Origin: OCS116 cluster bacterium
Lineage (GTDB): Bacteria > Pseudomonadota > Alphaproteobacteria > Rhizobiales > OSC116
DNA: 5,394 nucleotides
NCBI GenBank assembly: GCA_002402005.2
Contig: NVUS02000346.1
Coordinates: 1-5,394 of the forward strand
Direction: 5' to 3'
Part shown: positions 1-4,978 of the stretch, piece by piece
Layout: every line of letters starts with the position of its first letter
How positions within the stretch are numbered: the stretch's first letter is position 1
The notes under the pieces: generated by a model
What the model saw: only the letters and a program-made list of their open reading frames with translations
The model's database searches: none
What the model was told of the DNA's origin: nothing
Translations under genes and position numbers: made by a program

Positions 1-1
1 C

Positions 2-457
2 ATTAGCCACACCGCGCTTTACAGACATTATAAAAATAAAGATGCAGTTTTACTACAAGTGGCAACCAAAGGTTTTACGCAGCTTATGTTGCAAATGGCC
101 GAAGGGCTCAAAGCGCAAGATAAAGACAGCGCGGCGCAATTGAGTGATGCGGCGCTGGCTTATATAGAATTTGCTCTAGAACATGCTGAGATTTACCGCT
201 TGATGAGTGGTGACTTTGCGCAAAATTCATCGGCCAACGTTGAATTGTCCGGCCTTTCGAGCCAAATGTTTGAGATTTTGAAAATGATTATTTTAAAAGG
301 CCAAGCTGAGGGTGTGTTTAAGGGTGATGATGCGGAATCTGCTGGGTTTGCTTTGTGGTCTTTGTTGCACGGATATGTTGAATTGACGTTGCGCGGTGGG
401 GCGCGGGATGATGCAGAGGCGGCGGTTGGGCTGTTGATTTCGGCGTTGATTGTGTGA
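2..457 (+). CDS. TetR/AcrR-family transcriptional repressor with WHG-type C-terminal domain (5' end missing)
   Basis: The reading frame is open from the left edge; 151 residues are visible and the true start lies outside the window. The first visible residues, ISHTALYRHYKNKDAVL, match the recognition helix and following helix of a TetR DNA-binding domain, so perhaps 40-50 N-terminal residues are lost. The GTG at 59 could be mistaken for a start, but it lies inside this domain. The rest is an all-helical ligand/dimerisation domain: YIEFALEHAEIYRLMSG at visible residues 54-70, and WSLLHGYVEL at 119-128, the Trp-x-x-x-His-Gly signature of the TetR C-terminal WHG domain. Such proteins usually repress a neighbouring efflux or metabolic gene and release DNA on binding a small molecule. 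The target and ligand cannot be told here, because the upstream neighbour is outside the window and the downstream gene is convergent. Family assignment is firm; the specific role is unknown. Confidence 0.9.
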   Translation: MSHTALYRHYKNKDAVLLQVATKGFTQLMLQMAEGLKAQDKDSAAQLSDAALAYIEFALEHAEIYRLMSGDFAQNSSANVELSGLSSQMFEILKMIILKGQAEGVFKGDDAESAGFALWSLLHGYVELTLRGGARDDAEAAVGLLISALIV

Positions 458-549
458 GATTTTTTGGGTGTTGGTGGGAGTGCGAACGCGCATATGCTGC
501 CTAAAGACAGTTGGTTGGTAGTTAATGCTCTGGAAGTTTGCATTTTTGT

Positions 550-872
550 TTAGCACTGCACCCCAAGGGCACTTTGTCGCTTCGCTCGGGCGCGCTCGTT
601 CGCTCCGCTCTCTAGCTTAAGCCACTCAGCCGCTGGTCGGGGGTGAATTCACCACTCCAATCAACTACATTACGCTTAGTGAGCTGGAAGTTGGCGAAGC
701 ACTGAGCTTTGGTGCCACGCTGCAAATTTGGAATTTGGAATTTGGTGCTTGGTGCTTGGTGCATTACTGCTTATCATGGAAAAAGGGTTCGAAGCCGGTA
801 GGCTGAGACAAGCGCGACTGCGCGTCGCCGTTAGGCGTGGCTAGAGAGCGGAGCGAACGCACGCAGTGCTAA
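550..872. repeat. Nested inverted repeats, MITE-like candidate
   Basis: An exact 20-bp inverted repeat pairs 597-616 with 840-859 (right copy GCTAGAGAGCGGAGCGAACG). Outside it, a second exact 10-bp pair is TTAGCACTGC at 550-559 and GCAGTGCTAA at 863-872. On the right the two arms are separated by 3 bp, but on the left by 37 bp, as if an otherwise continuous ~33-bp terminal repeat had gained an extra segment on the left. That segment carries TCGCTTCGCTC (577-587), a near copy of TCGCTCCGCTC (600-610) in the left inner arm. The outer arms end in TA on both sides, which would fit a TA target duplication, but this is weak evidence. There is no transposase. It could equally be a repetitive extragenic palindrome cluster. 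Confidence 0.45.
725..759 (+). repeat. Five 7-bp tandem units of two types
   Basis: Three copies of AATTTGG (725-731, 732-738, 739-745) are followed without a break by two copies of TGCTTGG (746-752, 753-759) and a trailing TGC. All units end in TTGG, so this reads as one heptamer array that switches its variable half. It sits between the arms of the larger inverted repeat. It is non-coding, and no function can be assigned. Slippage-type expansion is the simplest origin. Confidence 0.75.
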
Positions 873-914
873 CAGAGAGAAGGCCGACAGGCCGCCCGAA
901 CCAAAAAACTCATT

Positions 915-940
915 AAATAAAAAGGCTCCCGAAGGAGCCT
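915..940 (-). terminator. Intrinsic terminator of msrB-msrA
   Basis: Read on the minus strand just after the msrA stop, AGGCTCC-TTCG-GGAGCCT forms a perfect 7-bp stem (923-929 with 934-940) closed by a stable UUCG tetraloop, followed by TTTTATTT. The hairpin begins 6 bp beyond the msrA stop codon. This is a textbook Rho-independent terminator. Confidence 0.92.
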
Positions 941-946
941 AGTTAT

Positions 947-1552
947 TTAATGTTTAGCAAGCTTTCCCCAGACAGCTTTTAAGCGTCTGTCACGGCCGCA
1001 GCCGCCACGGTAATATTTGTAGCGTATTGGGTTTTTCTTGTAGTAATTTTGGTGATATTCTTCGGCAGGGTAAAAAGATACATAATTGGTTATGTTGATT
1101 TTAAAGCCGCCATTGCCTTTGGCTAATTTTTTAAACGCGGTTTGGCTGGCTAATGCAGCTTGGCGTTCTTCGTTGTTTTTGGTCCAAATGGCAGTGGTAT
1201 ATTGGTGGCCTTTGTCACAGAATTGGCCTCTTGCGTCGAACGGGTCGATGTTCACCCAATAGGTTTTGAGCAAAGTGGCGTAGGAAATGACATTGGGGTC
1301 ATAAGTGATTTGAATGGCTTCGACATGCTGGGTGCTGCCGGATGACACTTGGCTATAATTGGCGGTGCTTTTTTTGCCAGCGGCATAGCCGGATGTGGTG
1401 GCTTTGACGCCTTTTAACTTGTCGAACGGGCCTTCCATGCACCAGAAGCAACCACCGGCAAATACTGCTTTGGCGGTGGCAGCTTGCGGGGCTGAGACCA
1501 TGAATGCGCTCATGATTAAGCTCATTGCTAACGCGGGAATGAATTTTTTCAT
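947..1552 (-). CDS. msrA: Exported peptide-methionine (S)-S-oxide reductase MsrA
   Basis: MsrA reduces the S-epimer of methionine sulfoxide, free or in proteins, back to methionine. This 201-residue protein starts with a Sec signal peptide: basic MKK, a hydrophobic stretch (about residues 5-20), then APQAATA, giving likely signal-peptidase cleavage after Ala24 or Ala27. Hence it acts in the periplasm. The mature part opens directly with GGCFWCME: catalytic Cys35, with Cys38 and the conserved Glu40. HVEAIQITYDP (76-86), FCDKGHQYTTAIW (111-123) and YPAEEYHQNYYKKNP (161-175) are further family motifs. Cys185 in RGGCGRDRRL is the likely resolving cysteine. A Shine-Dalgarno AAGGA (1559-1563) lies 6 nt before the ATG, supporting this start. 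It follows msrB by 25 bp and is probably cotranscribed with it. An electron donor, such as a periplasmic thioredoxin-like protein, must be encoded elsewhere. Confidence 0.95.
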   Translation of the reverse strand: MKKFIPALAMSLIMSAFMVSAPQAATAKAVFAGGCFWCMEGPFDKLKGVKATTSGYAAGKKSTANYSQVSSGSTQHVEAIQITYDPNVISYATLLKTYWVNIDPFDARGQFCDKGHQYTTAIWTKNNEERQAALASQTAFKKLAKGNGGFKINITNYVSFYPAEEYHQNYYKKNPIRYKYYRGGCGRDRRLKAVWGKLAKH

Positions 1553-1577
1553 ATGTTTTCCTTACAGAATTTTGAGC

Positions 1578-2072
1578 TTAAGCGGCTTTGAAAATGATTG
1601 AAGCTGAATTTAGGCAATAGCGCAGGCCGGTTGGCTCTGGACCATCGTTAAATACATGGCCTTGATGGCCGCCACAGCGGGCGCAATGCACTTCGGTGCG
1701 TGGCCAAATGAGTTTAAAATCACGTTCGGTTTCGACATAGGCTTTGCTAATCGGTTGCCAGAAACTTGGCCAGCCGGTGCCACTTTCGAATTTATGTTCG
1801 GAGCTATAGGCGGCCAAATCACACCCAGCACAATGATAAGTGCCACGTTGTTTGTTTTTTTCCATGCTATTGCTATACGGGCGTTCGGTATCGGCATTGC
1901 GCATGATGTTATATTGCGCATTGTTTAAGCGTTTGCGCCATTGTTTGTCGCTCAACTGCCATTTGTTAAAATCTTTCAGGCCACTATTGCCTTTGGCGTG
2001 AACAAAAAGCGGGGTAGCGGCCAAGGCGGCGCTGGCTAAAAATGTACTGCGGATAAAATTACGTCTATTCAT
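1578..2072 (-). CDS. msrB: Tat-exported peptide-methionine (R)-S-oxide reductase MsrB
   Basis: MsrB reduces the R-epimer of protein-bound methionine sulfoxide, complementing MsrA. This 164-residue protein begins MNRRNFIRSTFLASAALAAT, a twin-arginine leader (Arg3-Arg4, hydrophobic helix, possible cleavage after VHA at residue 26). It is therefore probably exported folded, with its zinc in place. Zinc ligands are the two CxxC pairs Cys81/Cys84 and Cys130/Cys133. Other family motifs are FESGTGWPSFWQPI (95-108), HCARCGGHQGHVFNDGP (129-145) and RYCLNSASI (151-159) with catalytic Cys153. The Cys found in SGCGWPSF of many MsrB proteins, which serves as resolving cysteine, is Thr99 here, so regeneration must use another Cys or direct reduction by a donor. 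Shine-Dalgarno GAGGA (2081-2085) lies 8 nt before the ATG. It is the first gene of the msrB-msrA unit. Confidence 0.95.
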   Translation of the reverse strand: MNRRNFIRSTFLASAALAATPLFVHAKGNSGLKDFNKWQLSDKQWRKRLNNAQYNIMRNADTERPYSNSMEKNKQRGTYHCAGCDLAAYSSEHKFESGTGWPSFWQPISKAYVETERDFKLIWPRTEVHCARCGGHQGHVFNDGPEPTGLRYCLNSASIIFKAA

Positions 2073-2104
2073 GGCATTTGTCCTCGTTCAATTTGATTGA
2101 GTTT

Positions 2105-2133
2105 ATAGTATTTGCCATGGCTGTGTTTAGCAA
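2105..2133 (-). promoter_or_regulatory. Candidate sigma70-type promoter of msrB-msrA
   Basis: On the minus strand, TTGCTA (2128-2133), a 17-bp spacer and TACTAT (2105-2110) lie just upstream of msrB, predicting a transcript start near 2098 and a leader of about 26 nt that includes the GAGGA ribosome site. Spacing is ideal and both boxes match the consensus in four or five positions. No operator-like palindrome for an oxidative-stress regulator was seen next to it. Prediction by eye only. Confidence 0.5.
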
Positions 2134-2170
2134 CTCACATATAATAACAAGTCTGTGAGGGGAGTGAGAG

Positions 2171-2208
2171 AAATTAAAAAACCCTAACCAAACAAATGAT
2201 TAGGGTTT
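2171..2208 (-). terminator. Intrinsic terminator of pckA
   Basis: A perfect 9-bp inverted repeat, AAACCCTAA (2179-2187) and TTAGGGTTT (2200-2208), with a 12-nt loop, starts 24 bp after the pckA stop codon. Read on the minus strand, the stem is followed by TTTAATTT. Position, strand and T-rich tail make it the pckA terminator. It also separates pckA from the msrB promoter region downstream on the same strand. Confidence 0.85.
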
Positions 2209-2232
2209 ATATTCTGTGTTGTTTATTTAAAT

Positions 2233-3843
2233 TCAGCCTTTGGGCGCGACGGCCAAAACCGCGTCACTCACACGATCTTGATATTTTTCGAAATTATCGC
2301 GGAACATTTTGGCCAAAGCTTTGGCTTGTTGATCATAAGCCGCTTTGTCAGCCCATGTATCACGCGGGGTGAGCAATTTAGCATCAACATTATCCACTTG
2401 GATTGGCACTTCAAGACCGAAATTTTCGTCAATGCGCATGTCGGCATCATCCAAGTTGCCGCTTAACGCAGCGTCTAGTAATGCCCGGGTGGCTTTAATT
2501 GGCATGCGATTGCCTGTGCCATACGCGCCGCCAGTCCAACCGGTGTTGACCAACCAACATTTTACATCATGTTGTTTGATCAGCTTTTGCAGCAGATTGC
2601 CATAATCGCTGGGATGGCGAGACATAAAAGGTGCACCGAAACAGGCGGAGAAGGTTGCCTGAGGTTCGGTGACACCTTTTTCAGTGCCAGCCACTTTGGC
2701 TGTATAACCAGATAAGAAGTGATACATGGCTTGCTCTGGGGAGAGGCGTGATAAAGGTGGCAAAACGCCAAACGCATCGGCGGTTAGCATGATGATGTTT
2801 TTCGGCATGCCGGCTGTGCCGCTTTCATTGGCATTGGGAATGGCGGACAGCGGATAGGCTGAACGGGTATTCTCGGTCAATGAACCGTCATCTAAATCTA
2901 GCTCGCGGGTGATGGGGTCCATCACTACATTTTCGAGCACCGTGGCAAAAGCTTGCGTGGTGGCGAAAATTTCGGGCTCAGCTTCTTCTGATAAGCGGAT
3001 CACTTTGGCGTAACAGCCGCCTTCAAAGTTAAAGATGCCATTTTCTGACCAGCCATGCTCGTCATCGCCAACCAAAATACGGTCGGGATTGGCGCTTAAT
3101 GTGGTTTTGCCGGTGCCGGATAGACCAAAGAATATAGCGCTGCCTTCATCACCAATATTGGCGCTGCAATGCATCGGCATAATGCCTTTGGCGGGTAGTA
3201 AAAAGTTCAGCATAGAGAAAACGCTTTTTTTGGTTTCGCCAGCATAGCTTGTGCCACCAATCAGCACAATTTTACGGGTGAAATCACAGGCGATAACCGT
3301 TTCGGTTTCGCAGCCATGACGTTCGGGATCTGCCACAAAACTTGGCAGATTTATAATGGTCATTTCGGCTTCGAAATTTTCAAGCTGCTCGGCTGTGCCT
3401 TGGCGCAGGAGATGTTGGATGAAAAGCGCGTGCCACGCATATTCCGTAAAGATGCGCGTGGGGAGTGTGTTTTGCGGGTCAGCACCGCCAAATAAATCCT
3501 GGATAAAGAGGGTTTTGCCCCCATTTTCTGTAGATGAGCCATGGTTTAAAAAATCCTGATAAAGAGTGTCAAATTGTGCTGGTGTCATTGATTTATTGGC
3601 GTCCCACCAAACCGTATCTTCGGTTGTGGCATCGCGCACGATAAATTTGTCTGAAGCACTACGGCCAGTGTGTTTGCCAGTTTGCACAACCAACGCACCG
3701 CCTTTGGCAATTTCGCCTTCGCCAAGTTCAATAGCCATTTGAAACAATTCGGCAGCCGTATTGTTTATATGCACATGTTTGAGGTTTTTAAATCCTGTCG
3801 TCTCTTCCAAATGGTCGTGACGATACCCTTCTAGGATGTTCAT
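2233..3843 (-). CDS. pckA: Phosphoenolpyruvate carboxykinase (ATP)
   Basis: PckA converts oxaloacetate and ATP to PEP, ADP and CO2 (EC 4.1.1.49), the entry step of gluconeogenesis from TCA-cycle acids; it is cytosolic. The 536 residues match the usual length of the ATP-dependent family. Visible active-site elements are TGRSASDKF with Arg61 (substrate binding), SYAGETKKS with Tyr200 and Lys206, MHCSAN with His225 (metal ligand), the P-loop GLSGTGKT at 240-247, the kinase-2 motif LVGDDEHGW with Asp260/Asp261, ENTRSAYPL with Arg327, and the C-terminal adenine-site segment NTGWTGGAYGTGNRMPIK (433-450). None of the key residues looks altered. Shine-Dalgarno AAGGAG (3851-3856) sits 7 nt before the ATG. 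The gene is divergent from chvI across a 421-bp region, an arrangement known from rhizobia, where pckA responds to carbon source. Nearby sites suggest two promoters and a LacI-type operator. Confidence 0.98.
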   Translation of the reverse strand: MNILEGYRHDHLEETTGFKNLKHVHINNTAAELFQMAIELGEGEIAKGGALVVQTGKHTGRSASDKFIVRDATTEDTVWWDANKSMTPAQFDTLYQDFLNHGSSTENGGKTLFIQDLFGGADPQNTLPTRIFTEYAWHALFIQHLLRQGTAEQLENFEAEMTIINLPSFVADPERHGCETETVIACDFTRKIVLIGGTSYAGETKKSVFSMLNFLLPAKGIMPMHCSANIGDEGSAIFFGLSGTGKTTLSANPDRILVGDDEHGWSENGIFNFEGGCYAKVIRLSEEAEPEIFATTQAFATVLENVVMDPITRELDLDDGSLTENTRSAYPLSAIPNANESGTAGMPKNIIMLTADAFGVLPPLSRLSPEQAMYHFLSGYTAKVAGTEKGVTEPQATFSACFGAPFMSRHPSDYGNLLQKLIKQHDVKCWLVNTGWTGGAYGTGNRMPIKATRALLDAALSGNLDDADMRIDENFGLEVPIQVDNVDAKLLTPRDTWADKAAYDQQAKALAKMFRDNFEKYQDRVSDAVLAVAPKG

Positions 3844-3880
3844 ATCCTGTCTCCTTTAATGAAATGGCGCTTAGCCATCC

Positions 3881-3909
3881 ATTTTAAAGATCGGCCCTTA
3901 ACCAATCAA
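3881..3909 (-). promoter_or_regulatory. Candidate proximal pckA promoter
   Basis: On the minus strand, TTGATT (3904-3909), a 17-bp spacer and TAAAAT (3881-3886) precede pckA. The predicted start near 3874 gives a leader of about 31 nt carrying the AAGGAG ribosome site. It lies between the terminator-like hairpin (3932-3974) and the gene, so transcripts from here would escape that hairpin. Prediction by eye. Confidence 0.5.
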
Positions 3910-3931
3910 TTTACGCCCATAGGCAATATGA

Positions 3932-3974
3932 TAAAAAAATAATACCAATTTTAACAAATTAAGAATTGGTATTA
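3932..3974 (-). terminator. Terminator-like hairpin upstream of pckA
   Basis: An 11-bp perfect inverted repeat pairs TAATACCAATT (3940-3950) with AATTGGTATTA (3964-3974) around a 13-nt loop. On the minus strand the stem runs into a T tract (TTTTTTTAT, rc of 3931-3939). This has the form of a Rho-independent terminator, though the stem is AT-rich and so weaker than the two others in the window. On the plus strand no T tract follows, so it would not end transcripts towards chvI. It lies about 90 bp upstream of the pckA ATG, hence it could attenuate a long pckA leader or end an independent small RNA. An AT-rich protein-binding palindrome is the alternative. Confidence 0.55.
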
Positions 3975-4100
3975 CACATATATTGCCCGTTAAATTTCTC
4001 CCGCCCAGGAGAAAATGCCTTATCTACCATACTACTGCTAGGCAAAACACAAGTTACCATTAGGACAAGTGAGAAAAAAGTGCAAACCTAAAATGCCGCG
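3940..4100 (-). ncRNA. Possible pckA leader RNA or independent small RNA
   Basis: This is an inferred transcript, not a recognised RNA family. A minus-strand promoter with a perfect TATAAT (4107-4112) would start RNA near 4100, and the terminator-like hairpin would end it near 3935, giving roughly 165 nt. Inside are a small hairpin (3995-4014) and no well-supported coding sequence. If polymerase reads through the hairpin, the same RNA becomes a leader of about 257 nt for pckA. Boundaries rest on motif reading only. Confidence 0.3.
3995..4014 (-). other. Small hairpin in the pckA-chvI region
   Basis: TTTCTCC (3995-4001) pairs with GGAGAAA (4008-4014), a perfect 7-bp stem with a 6-nt loop (TGGGCG on the minus strand). 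It sits 20 bp before the terminator-like hairpin when read towards pckA. No T tract follows directly. The exposed GGAG in the minus-strand RNA could also act as a Shine-Dalgarno-like or regulatory target, but no start codon is suitably placed. Confidence 0.4.
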
Positions 4101-4106
4101 AATGGT

Positions 4107-4135
4107 ATTATATTGTGGGTATGATTTTACTGAAA
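4107..4135 (-). promoter_or_regulatory. Candidate distal promoter towards pckA
   Basis: The minus strand carries a perfect -10 hexamer TATAAT (4107-4112). The -35 region (about 4129-4135, 16-18 bp away) reads TTCAGT or TTTCAG, a poor match to TTGACA, and falls inside the 22-bp palindrome. A good -10 with a weak -35 buried in an operator fits a regulated promoter: a repressor on the palindrome would block it, or an activator would compensate. The predicted start is near 4100. Confidence 0.4.
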
Positions 4136-4147
4136 CGTTGCAGTAAA
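4126..4147. promoter_or_regulatory. 22-bp palindrome, LacI/GalR-type operator candidate
   Basis: TTTACTG (4126-4132) and CAGTAAA (4141-4147) are exact reverse complements around an 8-bp core that contains the palindrome AACGTT; only one pair of positions breaks full symmetry (20 of 22). The inner CTGAAACGTTGCAG strongly resembles operators of LacI/GalR regulators, which have a central CpG and GAAACGTTTC-like half-sites. In Sinorhizobium meliloti, pckA is controlled by PckR, a LacI-family regulator, so a PckR-like protein is a reasonable candidate ligand by analogy. The site overlaps the -35 region of the distal minus-strand promoter and ends 117 bp before chvI, so it could affect either gene. 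Confidence 0.6.
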
Positions 4148-4213
4148 CAAAATGAGTATAAATGAGCAAAAGATAGGCTTAAATGTTCGGCTTGCATAAG
4201 TTGCCTTATTTTG

Positions 4214-4242
4214 TTCAATTTTTGCGGTTATTGACTTATACT
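4214..4242 (+). promoter_or_regulatory. Weak candidate promoter of chvI-chvG
   Basis: TTCAAT (4214-4219), a 17-bp spacer and TATACT (4237-4242) would start transcription near 4249, only about 16 nt before the chvI ATG, with AGAGGA (4255-4260) as ribosome site. The -10 is good and the -35 is poor. An alternative -35, TTGTTC at 4211, has a 20-bp spacer. Other start points are possible. Confidence 0.3.
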
Positions 4243-4264
4243 GATTTAAAATTAAGAGGAAAAT

Positions 4265-4978
4265 ATGCCAAAAATTGCACTCGTTGACGACGATATGAAC
4301 ATCATCACATCTGTATCCATCGCGCTAGAAGCCGAAGGTTTTGAGGTGGCTACATATAATAATGGCGCTGATGCGTTAGAAGGTTTTGCGCATAACAAAC
4401 CTGACATTGCGATATTTGACATTAAAATGCCGCGCATGGATGGTATGGAATTGTTGCGCCGGGTGCGCCAGAATGATCAATTTCCAGTGATCTTCCTGAC
4501 CTCTAAAGACGATGAAATTGATGAATTGTTTGGGCTTAAAATGGGCGCGGATGATTATATCACCAAGCCATTCTCGCATCGTTTGGTGATTGAGCGGATT
4601 AAAACCATTATGCGCCGCACCGCCGCGCGTGAAGTGAGTAAAACTGGCACGGATTTGGTCGAGGCGAGCGAAAATATTTTAGAACAGGGCCCATTGCGTA
4701 TGGACCGTGAACGCCATGAAGTGTTGTGGGATGAAAAACAAGTGGTTCTGACTGTAACAGAATTTTTGATTTTGGAATCACTGGCATTGCGCCCCGGCAT
4801 TGTGAAAAGCCGCGATAGCTTAATGGACGCTGCGTATGACGAGCAGATTTATGTTGATGACCGCACTATAGATAGCCATATAAAACGTTTGCGCAAAAAA
4901 TTCAAAATGGTTGATGATGATTTTGACAATATCGAAACCCTTTATGGTGTGGGCTACCGCTATAAAACTGGATCTTAA
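4265..4978 (+). CDS. chvI: Two-component response regulator ChvI (OmpR family)
   Basis: ChvI is the DNA-binding partner of the sensor kinase ChvG. In rhizobia, Agrobacterium, Brucella (as BvrR) and Caulobacter this pair controls envelope, acid-stress and host-interaction genes. The 237 residues have the usual two domains. The receiver domain (1-118) has the acidic pocket Asp8-Asp10, phosphoacceptor Asp52 in IFDIKMPRMDGMELLRR, Thr79/Ser80 in FLTSKDDEIDELFGLKMGAD, and Lys101 in ITKPF. The C-terminal winged-helix domain (about 143-235) has TVTEFLILESLALRPG, the recognition-helix region VDDRTIDSHIKRLRKKFK (197-214) and the terminal hairpin ETLYGVGYRY. The receiver motifs are characteristic of ChvI rather than of a generic OmpR protein. 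AGAGGA lies 4 nt before the ATG. The stop overlaps the next start by one base, so translation is probably coupled to chvG. Confidence 0.95.
   Translation: MPKIALVDDDMNIITSVSIALEAEGFEVATYNNGADALEGFAHNKPDIAIFDIKMPRMDGMELLRRVRQNDQFPVIFLTSKDDEIDELFGLKMGADDYITKPFSHRLVIERIKTIMRRTAAREVSKTGTDLVEASENILEQGPLRMDRERHEVLWDEKQVVLTVTEFLILESLALRPGIVKSRDSLMDAAYDEQIYVDDRTIDSHIKRLRKKFKMVDDDFDNIETLYGVGYRYKTGS

Larger units (their letters stand above)
458..914. other. Convergent non-coding gap with short repeats
   Basis: This stretch lies between the TetR stop and the msrA terminator. I found no believable gene on either strand. It is not plain spacer: it holds nested inverted repeats, a block of 7-bp tandem units, and GC-rich runs of the CGCTTCGCTC / CGCTCCGCTC type (577-610) that differ in composition from the AT-richer surroundings. 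No hairpin-plus-T-tract terminator for the TetR gene is obvious; only a T run (459-465) follows its stop codon. Repetitive extragenic DNA, possibly the remains of a small mobile element, is the best description. Confidence 0.6.

Noticed and set aside
59..61. GTG at 59 as the start of the TetR-family gene.
   Set aside because: The frame is open upstream to the edge, and the upstream residues form the TetR recognition helix, so the gene starts before the window.
490..497. GCATATGC, an 8-bp perfect palindrome after the TetR gene, considered as an operator or terminator.
   Set aside because: Too short, no T tract and no promoter nearby; expected by chance.
193..556. Two overlapping minus-strand reading frames (193-543 and 293-556) opposite the TetR gene.
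   Set aside because: They lie antisense to a clearly recognised TetR C-terminal domain, have low-complexity composition and no family resemblance; they are shadows.
814..828. GCGAC / GTCGC hairpin in the convergent gap, considered as the TetR-gene terminator.
   Set aside because: The stem is only 5 bp, no T tract follows on either strand, and it is more than 350 bp from the TetR stop.
3904..3915. TTAA-like words near pckA and chvI considered as CtrA binding sites.
   Set aside because: None fits TTAA-N7-TTAA with correct spacing; AT-rich sequence explains them.
3959..4060. A 33-codon minus-strand reading frame in the possible pckA leader, starting at ATG 4060-4058 and ending in the loop of the terminator-like hairpin.
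   Set aside because: There is no Shine-Dalgarno sequence before this ATG or the internal ATG, and the peptide resembles nothing I know. The stop in the hairpin loop is suggestive of a leader peptide, but the evidence is too thin for a gene call.
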